A stretch of DNA of 64,000 bases from Devosia sp. (GTDB lineage: Bacteria > Pseudomonadota > Alphaproteobacteria > Rhizobiales > Devosiaceae): the NCBI RefSeq assembly GCF_028290435.1, contig NZ_JAQGJV010000082.1:1-64000 (forward strand). Direction: 5' to 3'. Both the position numbers and the translations under genes were made by a program. Shown here piece after piece: positions 25,033 through 33,787 of the stretch (within the stretch, counting starts at the first letter, position 1; each line of letters starts with the position of its first letter). Below the pieces are notes generated by a model that saw nothing but the letters and a program-made list of their open reading frames with translations, was not told the DNA's origin and made no database searches.

Positions 25033-27468
25033 CTAAAACTCGTTCCAGTCCTTATCCACCGCCGCATTACCGTGCGTCATATACGTGCGCGCGGCGGAAA
25101 CCACCTTCTTCTGCAACGCCTTGATGCCCATGCTCCGCGGCGCCGGCTCCCGTGCCGGAGCCCGCGATGGCGCCGCAACCCGATGCTCGTCCAGCGTGAA
25201 AATCCCCACTACGCGGTCGAGCTCGCTGGCCTGCGCCTCGGTCTGCTCGATCGCCGCATTGGTCTCTTCCACCAGCGCGGCATTGTGCTGGGTCATCTCG
25301 TCCATGGTGCGAACCGCCACGGTGACTTCCTCGATCGCCGAGGCCTGCTCGCGGCTTTGGCGGGCAATCCCATCCATCAGCTCATGGCTCTGGCGCGCCG
25401 CCACCAGCATGGCCTGCAACTTGCCAGCGGCTTCCGCCACCAGCTTGCTGCCGCCATTCACTTCGCTGGCGCTCTGCTCGATCAACAGCTTGACCTCGCT
25501 GGACGCCTGCGCCGCCGATTGCGCCAGTCGCCGCACTTCCACCGCAACCACCGCAAAGCCCTTGCCGGCCTCACCAGCCCGCGCCGCTTCCACCGACGCG
25601 TTCAGCGCCAAGAGGTTAGTCTGGAAGGCGATATCGTCGATCAGCCCGATAATGTTGGAGATCTTGGACGATGACGCCGTGATCCTGTCCATGGCGAGAT
25701 TGGCCTGGCTCATCACCTGCCCGCCCTCTTCGGCCGTCCGCGTCAGCGTACCGGCCGCCACGCTGGCATTATTGGCCCGCTCGGCGTTCTGCACCACCGT
25801 GACCGCCAACTGCTCCATCGCCGCCGAAGTCTCTTCGATCGTCGCCGCCTGCTTGGTGGTGCGTTCGCTCAGGTCATTGGCGCCGGACAGGATTTCGCTG
25901 GTGGCGGTCTTGAGCGCACCCGACGTCTCGCGCAACTGCCCGACGATATCGGTCAGCTTGTCCGCCACCGCATTGGTGTCGGCCTTGAGCTTGGCGAAGG
26001 CGCCGGAATATTCGCCCTCCATGCGCTTGGTCAGGTCGGTATCGGCCAGCGCAGCCAGCACGTCGCCGGTTTCGGAAAGCCCATGCTCGACGGTTTCCAC
26101 CAGACCATTGACGCTCGACGCCAGGCCATTGAGTTCCGGATCGGGAAATTCCACCTCGACCCGGCGGCTGAAGTCGCCCGCGATGGCGGCGTCGACCACC
26201 AGCCCGAAGGCGCTCTGCAACTCGCTCATCATGGCGGCGCGGTTAGCTTGGTCGGCGATGATCCGCGCGGCTTCCGCCTCGGTCATCTGCGCAACGCGCT
26301 GGCCGTTTTGGCGGAACACCTCGACGGCGTTCGACATCTGCCCGATTTCGTCCTTTCGGCCGGCATAGGGCACTTCGATATCGAACTCGCTATTGGCGAT
26401 CCGGCGCATCGTCGCTGTCATGCGCATCACCGGCTTGGCGATGGAATTACCCACCAGCCAGAACACCGCAATCGCCGCGAGCAGCACGCCGATGCCGCCG
26501 CCAATCATGATATTGCGCTGCTGGTCGGCCGCTGCGAGCAGGGTCGCCTCCGGCACCGCGGCAATGACCATCCATTTTTCGGTCGTGTTGGGAACGTCGA
26601 AATTTTTGACCGTCACGCGCCACGACGCGCCGCCGACGGTGTCGACATATTGATATACGTCCTTGTCCTTGAGCGCGTTGACGGCGTTGACCACCCAGGC
26701 GTCTTCCGCCTTGGTGCCCAGCACTTTGTCGTCGGCGTTGAGCAGCCAGACCTGCTGTTCGTCCAGAGCGCCGATAAAGCCGCTGCCCAGTGGCGCCTCG
26801 GCGCCGACCACGGCCTGGATCTGGCGCGAGTCGAAATCGATGCCCGAGACGCCAACCACCTTGCCGCTGGCGTCGTGGATCGTGTTGTAGAATGAGGTGT
26901 AGAGGATGCCGTCATAATTGATCGGACCCTGGATGGTCGGACCGTCGGCAGCCACGGGTGCATCCATCCAGCTAAAGGCCGCCGTCGCGATTGGGAACGG
27001 GACAATGCTGGCCTTGCCATTGGCATCGCGCTGGGCAAAGGCGGCAAAGTGGCCATCCGGCGTCATGAACGGTGAGGAGGCATAGAACTGATTGGCGGCA
27101 ACCCCGGCGTCGGGCGTCAGCACGATCGAAACGCTGCTCGCCTTGGGCAGGCTTTCCAACTGCTGCAGCACGATGGCGCCGTAGGCATCCGGCATCATGG
27201 TTTGCGTCGAGAGCAGGGCCGTCGCCGTCTCCGCATTTGCCGTACTCGCCGCGACGTAACGGCCCAGTTCGACATTGATGGCGGCCGCCTTGTTTTCGGC
27301 AATGCCGAGCACGACCCGGTCGGCGTCGCTGAGGTCGCCCTCGCGGATGGTACTGACCACGTAGAACAAGCTGCCCGCGATGGCGATTGTGAAAACCGCC
27401 GCAGCGGCGAGGATCAGCTTGCCGCGCATCTTCAGCGCCGGCAGCCGGAAATTAGAGGTTTTTGACAT
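25033..27468 (-). CDS. Methyl-accepting chemotaxis protein (Cache type)
   Basis: This 811-residue transmembrane chemoreceptor starts at MSKTSNF (27468) rather than the track's 27513. Order: membrane helix near residues 15-38; periplasmic ligand-binding domain of double-Cache type (about 45-310, with [27 protein letters not shown] and [18 protein letters not shown]); second helix ([16 protein letters not shown]); HAMP; and the signalling domain with the tip [32 protein letters not shown]. The C-terminus ends DWNEF, matching the aromatic-x-x-aromatic pentapeptide that tethers CheR. The ligand is unknown. The 384 bp upstream are discussed under the treZ promoter. Confidence 0.93.
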   Translation of the reverse strand: MSKTSNFRLPALKMRGKLILAAAAVFTIAIAGSLFYVVSTIREGDLSDADRVVLGIAENKAAAINVELGRYVAASTANAETATALLSTQTMMPDAYGAIVLQQLESLPKASSVSIVLTPDAGVAANQFYASSPFMTPDGHFAAFAQRDANGKASIVPFPIATAAFSWMDAPVAADGPTIQGPINYDGILYTSFYNTIHDASGKVVGVSGIDFDSRQIQAVVGAEAPLGSGFIGALDEQQVWLLNADDKVLGTKAEDAWVVNAVNALKDKDVYQYVDTVGGASWRVTVKNFDVPNTTEKWMVIAAVPEATLLAAADQQRNIMIGGGIGVLLAAIAVFWLVGNSIAKPVMRMTATMRRIANSEFDIEVPYAGRKDEIGQMSNAVEVFRQNGQRVAQMTEAEAARIIADQANRAAMMSELQSAFGLVVDAAIAGDFSRRVEVEFPDPELNGLASSVNGLVETVEHGLSETGDVLAALADTDLTKRMEGEYSGAFAKLKADTNAVADKLTDIVGQLRETSGALKTATSEILSGANDLSERTTKQAATIEETSAAMEQLAVTVVQNAERANNASVAAGTLTRTAEEGGQVMSQANLAMDRITASSSKISNIIGLIDDIAFQTNLLALNASVEAARAGEAGKGFAVVAVEVRRLAQSAAQASSEVKLLIEQSASEVNGGSKLVAEAAGKLQAMLVAARQSHELMDGIARQSREQASAIEEVTVAVRTMDEMTQHNAALVEETNAAIEQTEAQASELDRVVGIFTLDEHRVAAPSRAPAREPAPRSMGIKALQKKVVSAARTYMTHGNAAVDKDWNEF

Positions 27469-27852
27469 TTGATTCTGCCCCGCAGCGTTCTGCTGCCCGT
27501 TTCGGCGCCTCATGCGCGTCTATGGGAATCTGCGGATTCGTCGTTAACGGAAGGTCAATTTCCGGCCTGCCCCGCAAAGATATCCATGGCACCGCCCGGC
27601 TAAAGTGTCGCAGCGCTGCCCCCTAAGCGTAAATCCCTACTGCTAAAGGATAATACACCGGGAATTGGCCGCTCGGATGGCCCACGACAAGCCCACCGCC
27701 CAGACGCTCACTGCCCCGGCAGGCCAAACCACACATTGGGCCGGAACGTTTGTGACGAGCGCCCGTTTCCAACCGTCGCCATTCCATCCATAAGCACCCG
27801 TGTACAAATTCAATCACGCCCGCTCGCCTGCCCGCGTTTCCGGTAGAGCCTC
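27469..27852. other. Divergent intergenic region, chemoreceptor/treZ
   Basis: This 384-bp gap holds the leader of the chemoreceptor gene (a GTTAAC near 27543 is a possible CtrA half-site) and the treZ stress promoter at 27743. The short ORFs here have no family resemblance. No RNA gene was recognised. Confidence 0.5.
27743..27767 (+). promoter_or_regulatory. EcfG-type stress promoter of treZ
   Basis: GGAAC (27743-27747), a 16-bp spacer and CGTT (27764-27767, then T). It would give a treZ leader of about 75 nt. Trehalose genes are common members of general stress regulons. Confidence 0.65.
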
Positions 27853-29754
27853 ATGACCGCACGCCGTTACCCAATTGGTGCCGAGGCCACGCCCGATGGC
27901 ACGCATTTCCGTGTCTGGGCTCTAGGTCACCGGGCCGTATCGCTCGTTCTCGAAGGTCATGTACCGCTGCCGATGCAGTCGGCCGAGGACGGCTATTTCA
28001 GCGTCTTCGTGCCTGATATCGGGCCGGACACGCGCTACCGGTTCCAGCTCGACGGCGGCGAGGCCCTGCCCGATCCCGCCACGCGCTGGCAGCCCGAAGG
28101 CCCCGAGGGTCCATCCGTCGTCACAGACAACATCTTCGCCTGGGGCGACGCCCACTGGCGCGGCGTCCCTCCCGACGGGCAGGTGCTGTACGAGGTCCAT
28201 ATCGGCACCTTCACCCCCGAAGGCACCTGGGACGCCGCCATCGAACGGTTGCAGACCCTGCGCGACCTCGGCATCACCGTCTTGCAGGTCATGCCGATCG
28301 GGGAATTCAATGGCACCTTCGGCTGGGGCTACGACACCGTCCTGCCCTACGCCCCCAGCCACCTCTACGGTCAGCCGGACGATCTGCGCCACTTCATCGA
28401 CCGGGCCCACGCGCTGGGGATCGGCGTCATTCTCGACGTGGTCTACAACCATGCCGGCCTCGGCGATCGCTTCAAGGATTTCAGCCCCCACTATTTCAGC
28501 ACCAAGCATCAGGGCGAATGGGGCGCCATCTTCAACTTCGACGACGACGGCGCGGCCGGTGTGCGCGAATTCATGGTGCAGAACGCCGTCTATTGGGTCC
28601 GCGAATTCCACTTCGACGGCCTGCGGCTGGACGCCACCCAGGCGCTGTTCGACGACAGCGACACCCACATCATCGCCGAAATCGCCGCCGCCGCCCGCGC
28701 CGCGGCGCCGGATCGCCAACTTTTCATCGTGGCGGAAAACCAGCCGCAGAACCGCCGCCTCGTCGACCGCCCCGAAGCCGGCGGCTATGGCATCGATGCT
28801 ATCGGCAATGACGACTTTCACCATGCTGCCCGCGTCGCGCTGACCGGCCATAACGACTTCTACTATCGCGACTACCACGGCACGCCGAGCGAACTGCTCG
28901 CCGCCGCCAAATACGGTTTCCTTTATCAGGGCCAGCGCTCCGACATGCGCGAACAGCCCTATGGCACCCCGTCGCTGAACCTCAAGCCCACCAACTTCGT
29001 GCATTTCCTCGAGAACCACGATCAAGTCGCCAATTCGGCGCGTGGCCTGCGGATGGATCGCCTCGGATCGCCCGGCGCCGTGCGGGCGATTACCGCGCTA
29101 TTCCTGCTCTCGCCGCAAACCCCTTGCCTGTTCCACGGCCAGGAATTCGGCGCCTCGACGCGCTTTCTCTATTTTGCCGGCTTCACCGGCGAAACCGCCG
29201 CCGCCATCGCCAAGGGTCGCGCGCAAAACCTGCGCCAGTTCGCCGGCGTTTCCGACCCGGCCATGGATGAGCGTCTTGCCGATCCGGCCGACCCGGCAAC
29301 CTTTGCCGCCAGCAAGCTCGATTGGGCCGAATACGACCAGCACGGCGAAATCGTCGCCCTGCACCGCGACCTGCTCCGCCTGCGCCGCAGCGAAACCGCC
29401 TTCACCCAACAGGGCAAGGGCGCGCACATCGATGGCGCCGTGCTGGGCGACCAGGCGTTTTTCCTGCGTTATCTGGCGGAAGACGGCGATGACCGCCTGC
29501 TGTTCATCAATCTCGGCCACGACCGGCACATGAACATCATTCCCGATCCCCTGGTGGCCCCACCGGCGGGCCGGCACTGGGAAGCGATCTGGTCGAGCGA
29601 GCATCCCGACTATGGCGGGTCCGGTCGCTACGCCTCGGATATGAGCAAATTCTGGATTTTGCCCGGCCGGAGCGCGCTATTGTTTGGCGCCATCGATATG
29701 AAGGCCCGCATCGCTGCGAGCCTCATAAGTTCGATCAGGCGCTCGGTGCAGTGA
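27853..29754 (+). CDS. treZ: Malto-oligosyltrehalose trehalohydrolase
   Basis: This 633-residue GH13 enzyme releases trehalose from malto-oligosyl-trehalose made by TreY. The N-terminal beta domain (GAEATPDGTHFRVWA) precedes the catalytic barrel: LYEVHIGTFTPEGTWDAAIERL, LDVVYNHAGLGD, the nucleophile Asp in FDGLRLDATQAL, the acid/base Glu in LFIVAENQPQNRR, and FLENHDQVANSARG. treY is not in the window, so the partner enzyme must lie elsewhere. It stands alone with an EcfG promoter upstream and ends one base before the convergent dksA. A general stress and osmoprotection role follows from family and promoter. Confidence 0.93.
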   Translation: MTARRYPIGAEATPDGTHFRVWALGHRAVSLVLEGHVPLPMQSAEDGYFSVFVPDIGPDTRYRFQLDGGEALPDPATRWQPEGPEGPSVVTDNIFAWGDAHWRGVPPDGQVLYEVHIGTFTPEGTWDAAIERLQTLRDLGITVLQVMPIGEFNGTFGWGYDTVLPYAPSHLYGQPDDLRHFIDRAHALGIGVILDVVYNHAGLGDRFKDFSPHYFSTKHQGEWGAIFNFDDDGAAGVREFMVQNAVYWVREFHFDGLRLDATQALFDDSDTHIIAEIAAAARAAAPDRQLFIVAENQPQNRRLVDRPEAGGYGIDAIGNDDFHHAARVALTGHNDFYYRDYHGTPSELLAAAKYGFLYQGQRSDMREQPYGTPSLNLKPTNFVHFLENHDQVANSARGLRMDRLGSPGAVRAITALFLLSPQTPCLFHGQEFGASTRFLYFAGFTGETAAAIAKGRAQNLRQFAGVSDPAMDERLADPADPATFAASKLDWAEYDQHGEIVALHRDLLRLRRSETAFTQQGKGAHIDGAVLGDQAFFLRYLAEDGDDRLLFINLGHDRHMNIIPDPLVAPPAGRHWEAIWSSEHPDYGGSGRYASDMSKFWILPGRSALLFGAIDMKARIAASLISSIRRSVQ

Positions 29755-29755
29755 C

Positions 29756-30175
29756 CTATTCGTCCCGATAGACCTTCTCGCGGCGCTCGTGCATTTCCTG
29801 GGCTTCCAGGCTGAGCGTGGCGATCGGGCGGGCGTCGAGCCGGGCGATCCCGATGGGTTCGCCGGTTTCTTCGCAATAACCATACGTGTTGTCGTCGATC
29901 CGCTTAAGCGCGGCGTCGATCTTGGAGATCAGCTTGCGCTGACGATCGCGGGTCCGCAGTTCCAGCGAACGATCGCTTTCCGAGCTGGCACGATCGGCCA
30001 TATCGGGATGGTTCTGGCTTTCTTCCTGCAGGTTTTCCAGGGTGCCGCGGCTTTCGCGAAGGATATCTTCCTTCCAGCCGTTCAGGCGGGCCCGAAAATA
30101 CTCCCGCTGCCGCGGGTTCATGAACGGCTCGTCGTCACTGGGCCGGTATTCAACTACGTCAACAACCGAAGACAT
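29756..30175 (-). CDS. dksA: DksA-type RNA polymerase-binding protein lacking the zinc cysteines
   Basis: This 139-residue protein enters the RNA polymerase secondary channel and works with ppGpp in stringent control. The track ORF begins far upstream; the family start is MSSVVDVVEYRPSDDEPFM at 30175. The coiled-coil part is normal (REYFRARLNGWKEDILRESRGTLENLQEESQ, with DMADRASSESDRSLELRTRDRQRKLISKIDAALKRI). The zinc-finger region reads YGYCEETGEPIGIARLDARP and keeps only one of four cysteines, so it is a zinc-independent variant as in other Hyphomicrobiales. It lies downstream of fliX on the same strand after 199 bp. Confidence 0.92.
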   Translation of the reverse strand: MSSVVDVVEYRPSDDEPFMNPRQREYFRARLNGWKEDILRESRGTLENLQEESQNHPDMADRASSESDRSLELRTRDRQRKLISKIDAALKRIDDNTYGYCEETGEPIGIARLDARPIATLSLEAQEMHERREKVYRDE

Positions 30176-30374
30176 CAGCAGACTCAACTCCAATGCACCC
30201 CATAAGTGGGCCTCTATAGTCCAGCAGGCGAGGACCGGCAAGCGGCCAACGGCGCTGTGATTAACTTGTGAGACCCCTTTCGCATCAGGCGCATAGCGCC
30301 CGATCGATGACATTGTAACGACGCTGTCTCTCAAAGACCGTTTGGAAACTCGTTCCGGCAAGTCAGATGGCCGC

Positions 30375-30797
30375 TCAAAAGGCTGGAAACAGCCCGAGCT
30401 TGGCCAGCTCAACCCGCACCCGCAGGTCGATATCGTCGAGCAGACCATCGAGGCCCGGCTCGGACCGTTCGCGCGCCTGGGCCACCATGGCCATGAGATT
30501 GTTGAGCCGTTCGGGGCTGACCTGTCCGGCCAGCAGATCGGCTTTCACCTCTTCCAGCTCATCGAGCAGCGTGCGGGCAAGCATGATGACCTTTTTCTTG
30601 CGTCCATGCAGCGGGTCTTCGACACCCTGCAGCGCCAGCAGATAATCCAGCGACGCGGCGGCGGCGGCCGGTGCGGTGGTGGCGGCCCGGGCCGGCGCCT
30701 CGGCACCCGTCGGATTGAAGACAGCGCCGCCCTGATCGCGACCCGCCGGGCCGCGTCCATTGACGCCGTTGTTTCGCTGGACAGTGTCGATGCGCAA
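30375..30797 (-). CDS. fliX: Flagellar assembly checkpoint protein FliX
   Basis: This 140-residue protein matches FliX. In Caulobacter, FliX couples completion of the early flagellar structure to the sigma-54 activator FlbD. Recognisable parts are the Ala/Pro-rich N-terminal tail, SLDYLLALQGVEDPLHGRKKK, LLDELEEVKADLLAGQVSPERLNNL and the ending DIDLRVRVELAKLGLF. The start is a TTG at 30797 with a poor ribosome site, so it is uncertain. It diverges from flgI exactly as in Caulobacter. A perfect CtrA-like box lies 55 bp upstream of its start. Its presence predicts an flbD gene outside the window. Confidence 0.87.
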   Translation of the reverse strand: MRIDTVQRNNGVNGRGPAGRDQGGAVFNPTGAEAPARAATTAPAAAAASLDYLLALQGVEDPLHGRKKKVIMLARTLLDELEEVKADLLAGQVSPERLNNLMAMVAQARERSEPGLDGLLDDIDLRVRVELAKLGLFPAF

Positions 30798-30829
30798 GGA
30801 GGGGACTCAAATGAATTGGTGTCTATATC

Positions 30830-30844
30830 CGGCAAAATCTGCCG
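30830..30844. promoter_or_regulatory. CGGCA-N5-TGCCG palindrome (fliX side)
   Basis: CGGCA-AAATC-TGCCG, a perfect inverted repeat, 33 bp before the fliX start and 7 bp from the CtrA box. Same geometry as copy a at flgB. Confidence 0.6.
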
Positions 30845-30851
30845 CAATCTC

Positions 30852-30867
30852 TTAACAAGACGTTAAC
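30852..30867 (-). promoter_or_regulatory. CtrA-like box of fliX
   Basis: TTAACAAGACGTTAAC matches TTAA-N7-TTAAC exactly, 55 bp from the fliX start. A further GTTAACC at 30963 may be a half-site. Confidence 0.7.
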
Positions 30868-30872
30868 AGGCC

Positions 30873-30887
30873 CGGCAAGAATTGCTT
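30873..30887. promoter_or_regulatory. CGGCA-N5-TGCCG-like palindrome (flgI enhancer side)
   Basis: CGGCA-AGAAT-TGCTT keeps one complete half-site and most of the other. It lies about 110 bp upstream of the flgI sigma-54 -12 element. With 30830-30844 it makes a pair flanking the CtrA box. Confidence 0.45.
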
Positions 30888-30984
30888 ACCCCGCCCCTCG
30901 CCAAGGCCATCGCGGCGGCAGATGACAGCTTGGACATCACAAAACCCCATATTTATCAGCTCGTTAACCGCAGTGTATCTGCTT

Positions 30985-30999
30985 TGGCACGGTTTTCGC
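30985..30999 (+). promoter_or_regulatory. Sigma-54 promoter of flgI
   Basis: TGGCACGGTTTTCGC has a perfect -24 block (TGGCACG), the exact 10-bp GG-GC spacing and one change in the -12 block. It lies 60 bp before ATG 31059. Confidence 0.7.
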
Positions 31000-31058
31000 T
31001 AATGGGAGGGTGAAGCGGTGCCATGGGGATGGCGCTGCCCCATCGGGGACCCAAGACT

Positions 31059-32180
31059 ATGGCAAAGCTGTTACGGATTGTATTGGCGGGCTGGATCGCG
31101 GCAGCGACCTTGATCGCGCCGATGGCGCCCGCCCAGGCCGCCGCGGCGCGGATCAAGGACATCGTCGATGTCGAAGGCATCCGCGAAAACCAGCTCGTCG
31201 GCTACGGCCTTGTAGTCGGCCTCGACGGCACTGGCGACAGCCTCAACAATTCGCCATTCACCAAGCAATCGCTGCAATCCATGCTGGAGCGGCTCGGCGT
31301 CAACACCGCCGGCCAGAACGTGCGCACCGCCAACGTCGCCGCCGTGATGGTCACCGCCAACCTGCCGCCCTTCTCCACCCAGGGTTCGCGCATGGACGTG
31401 TCGGTCGCCTCCCTCGGCGACAGCAAGAGCCTGCAAGGCGGCACCCTATTGGTGACCCCCCTGCTCGGCGCCGATGGCGAAGTCTACGCCATCGCCCAGG
31501 GCCCGGTCTCCATCAACGGCTTCAAGGCCCAAGGCGACGCCGCCACGATCATCTCGGGCGTGCCGACCACCGGCCGCATTTCCTCCGGCGCCGTGATCGA
31601 ACGCGAAATCGACTTCAAGCTGGGCGCCCAGTCCACGCTCCGTCTTGCCCTCCGCAATCCCGACCTCACCACCTCGCGCCGCATTGCCCTGGCCATCAAC
31701 GATTTTATCGGCACCCCAACCGCGACCCCCGAAGACCCCTCCACCGTGCGGCTCACCCTGCCCCGCGGCTTCAACGGCAATATCGTCGACCTGGTGACCG
31801 ATATCGAACAACTGGTCATCGAAACCGACCAGACCGCCAAGATCGTCATCGACGAGAATTCCGGCATCATCGTCATCGGCAAGGATGTGCGGGTTTCCAG
31901 CGTCGCTGTGGCTCAGTCCAACCTGACCGTAACCATCGCCGAAAACCCCACCGTGGTGCAGCCCGCCCCGCTCAGCAACGGCGTGACGGCGGTGCAGCCG
32001 AGCACCAATATCAACGCCAACCTCTCCAATACCGCTCTAGCCGTCGTCAACGAGTCGGTGACACTGCAGCAACTGGTCGATGGCCTCAATGCGCTGGGCA
32101 TCGCCCCGCGCGACCTCATCGCTATCCTGCAGGCCATCAAGGCTACCGGTGCGCTGCAAGCCGAAATCGAGGTGCTGTAA
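31059..32180 (+). CDS. flgI: Flagellar P-ring protein FlgI
   Basis: This 373-residue periplasmic protein forms the P ring in the peptidoglycan layer. ATG 31059 is preferred over the track's 31023 because it gives a compact signal peptide (LLRIVLAGWIAAATLIAPMAPAQA) and a leader compatible with the sigma-54 promoter. Family segments: RIKDIVDVEGIRENQLVGYGLVVGLDGTGD, FTKQSLQSMLERLGVN, ANLPPFSTQGSRMDVSVASLGDS and the C-terminal VTLQQLVDGLNALGIAPRDLIAILQAIKATGALQAEIEV. It is followed with a one-base overlap (TAATG) by the rod-binding protein gene. Confidence 0.96.
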   Translation: MAKLLRIVLAGWIAAATLIAPMAPAQAAAARIKDIVDVEGIRENQLVGYGLVVGLDGTGDSLNNSPFTKQSLQSMLERLGVNTAGQNVRTANVAAVMVTANLPPFSTQGSRMDVSVASLGDSKSLQGGTLLVTPLLGADGEVYAIAQGPVSINGFKAQGDAATIISGVPTTGRISSGAVIEREIDFKLGAQSTLRLALRNPDLTTSRRIALAINDFIGTPTATPEDPSTVRLTLPRGFNGNIVDLVTDIEQLVIETDQTAKIVIDENSGIIVIGKDVRVSSVAVAQSNLTVTIAENPTVVQPAPLSNGVTAVQPSTNINANLSNTALAVVNESVTLQQLVDGLNALGIAPRDLIAILQAIKATGALQAEIEVL

Positions 32181-32512
32181 TGGAACTGCGTGGCGCCACG
32201 CCAACCCAGCCCACCAGCCTTGATCCAGCCGCCATGGGCCGCCTGCGCAAGCAGGCCGAAGAACTCGAAGGCGTGTTCCTCAACACGCTGACCAAGCAGA
32301 TGTTTTCCTCCCTCAAGACCGACCAGGCCTCGTTTGGCGGCGGCTTCGGGGAAGAAACCTGGCGCTCGATGCAGTCCGAACAGATCGCCAATTCCATGGC
32401 CCAGAACGGCGGGCTCGGCATTGCCGACCAGATGATGGGCGATTTGGTGAAGATGCAGGAAGCCGCCCAAAATCCTTACAATATGACCTCTAAGGGAGCA
32501 TCGACACGATGA
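32180..32512 (+). CDS. FlgJ N-terminal-like rod-binding protein
   Basis: This 110-residue protein corresponds to the rod-capping half of FlgJ: KQAEELEGVFLNTLTKQMFSSLK and GFGEETWRSMQSEQIANSMAQNGGLGIADQMMGDL. The muramidase half present in gammaproteobacterial FlgJ is absent, as is usual in alphaproteobacteria. The track merges it into a false ORF starting at 31010. The real ATG at 32180 overlaps the flgI stop by one base, and its own stop overlaps the next gene by four. Confidence 0.88.
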   Translation: MELRGATPTQPTSLDPAAMGRLRKQAEELEGVFLNTLTKQMFSSLKTDQASFGGGFGEETWRSMQSEQIANSMAQNGGLGIADQMMGDLVKMQEAAQNPYNMTSKGASTR

Positions 32513-32976
32513 CCGCCGCAGCCCGCATTGAAGCTCTCGACACCATGCCATCGCCCGATCTGTGCAGCCAGGCGGAAATCGCGCTGACGGCTCTGGTCGA
32601 TGTGATGAACCAGGAGACCACCCTGCTGCGCGCCGGCCGTCACAACCAGGCCGTCGCCCTGACCGCCGAGAAGGCGCGTCTGGCCCAGGATTATGTGGTG
32701 CTGGCCCGCTCGGTGCAGCGCCAGGCGGCCCGGCTTCAGGCCGACGCACCCGAGCTGATCGATCGCCTGCGCAATGGCCACGAGCGCCTCGCCACCCAGA
32801 TGGCGGAGAATCTTCGCGTATTGGCAACGGCCCGCACGGTCACCGAAGACCTGCTGTCCGACGTCGCCGAAATGGTCGGACAACACGACAAGGCCCGCAT
32901 TTACGGCAAAAGCGGCGCCATTTCCGTCGATCCGGCTTCCTCGGCCCGCGGCATCGCGGTCAATCGCTCCCTTTGA
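32509..32976 (+). CDS. flgN: FlgN-like flagellar export chaperone
   Basis: This 155-residue, largely alpha-helical protein is typical in place and size for FlgN, which escorts the hook-filament junction proteins FlgK and FlgL. The helical core CSQAEIALTALVDVMNQETTLLRAGRHNQAVALTAEKARLAQDYVVL matches the FlgN pattern of an early Asn/Glu-rich helix followed by a KxxL helix. It overlaps the rod-binding gene by four bases. Sequence identity to characterised FlgN proteins is probably low, so the name rests on pattern and context. Confidence 0.72.
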   Translation: MTAAARIEALDTMPSPDLCSQAEIALTALVDVMNQETTLLRAGRHNQAVALTAEKARLAQDYVVLARSVQRQAARLQADAPELIDRLRNGHERLATQMAENLRVLATARTVTEDLLSDVAEMVGQHDKARIYGKSGAISVDPASSARGIAVNRSL

Positions 32977-33078
32977 TTTGTCTCCCATTTGATTAAAAAC
33001 CCTGGAGATCGGGCAAGACTGGCGTAAAGCCCATGCATCTATCCTGCGAACGGCATTGAAGCCGCAAAGGATAGTTTT

Positions 33079-33426
33079 ATGGTCGCCAGAATCGCGTCCG
33101 ATCCCATTTTGGTCAGCACCCACAGCCTGACCGATTTTCGTTCGCGCCAAGTGACCGGCGAGCGCTCGCTGTTGCAGGACGGCGTCCTCCCGACCCCCAA
33201 GAATTCCGACGCCGGCGGTCGCTTTCCTGATCCCGAGCAGCAGTCGCAACCCGAGCATAAAGAGCCCGTAGCGCCGTTGCTGCCTCCGGGCGCGATGTTC
33301 GCGGCAGCCGTTATTGCCGGCCGCCTGTCGCCGCGCCCCGAAACTCTGGAAGAAGTTTACGCACGCATCGGCAGCGCCTGGATTCCCCCCGAATCCGAAT
33401 TTCAGCTCCGCGACTTCGCGGTTTAG
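33079..33426 (+). CDS. Hypothetical protein between flgN and flagellin (115 aa)
   Basis: I do not recognise this 115-residue protein. ATG 33079 follows AAAGGA. The first 75 residues are polar and probably disordered (Pro/Glu/Gln-rich: PDPEQQSQPEHKEPVAPLLPPG). The C-terminal part contains a short hydrophobic helix (AMFAAAVIAGRLSP) and the segment LEEVYARIGSAWIPPESEFQLRDFAV, which looks like a conserved tail. It lies alone on the plus strand inside the flagellar cluster, which makes a motility link plausible. A 102-bp gap separates it from flgN. Confidence 0.55.
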   Translation: MVARIASDPILVSTHSLTDFRSRQVTGERSLLQDGVLPTPKNSDAGGRFPDPEQQSQPEHKEPVAPLLPPGAMFAAAVIAGRLSPRPETLEEVYARIGSAWIPPESEFQLRDFAV

Positions 33427-33787
33427 CGCCGACGTTCCCATTGCCGCTGAACAGCCGCCGCACCGGGCCACTCCCGTGTTGGCGGCGATTCTCGTTGGGG
33501 CGCCCTCCTCCGCCGGTACAGAAATGGCCCGGAGCCGGCGTCACGCGCTCGCGGCATTCGCAATGCACCTGCCAGCCACCCGGCAAACCTTGCCGAGCGC
33601 CGCGCTATCAGGCGTTTTCCGCCCGAACCCGCAGCTTCACACGCCGTTAACCGGCCGCTGAAATCGCACAGATAGTTGCTAATGCGATGGGCCAATTAAC
33701 CAATTTTTATATCCTGTCGGGCAAGGATCAGGGCGTCTCAGGAAGAGGCGTTCGTAACTAATCGAATCCTAGAAAAGGACTACAAGA
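33427..33787 (+). promoter_or_regulatory. Flagellin upstream region with a CGGCA-N5-TGCCG palindrome
   Basis: This 361-bp region has no credible gene. A perfect copy of the palindrome, CGGCA-AACCT-TGCCG, lies at 33581-33595, about 193 bp before the flagellin start. GTTAACC occurs near 33653 and an AT-rich stretch (TTAACCAATTTTTATA) near 33697. I found no convincing sigma-54 pair here: candidates had the wrong GG-GC spacing. AAAAGGA precedes the ATG. Confidence 0.5.

Noticed and set aside
31010-32512. A 500-residue plus-strand ORF covering flgI
   Set aside because: Out-of-frame reading of flgI (Arg/His/Pro-rich). Only its last 110 residues are real, the rod-binding protein starting at 32180.
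33650-33787. Sigma-54 promoter for flagellin
   Set aside because: All GG...GC candidates had spacings other than ten, so no promoter class is assigned to the flagellin gene.
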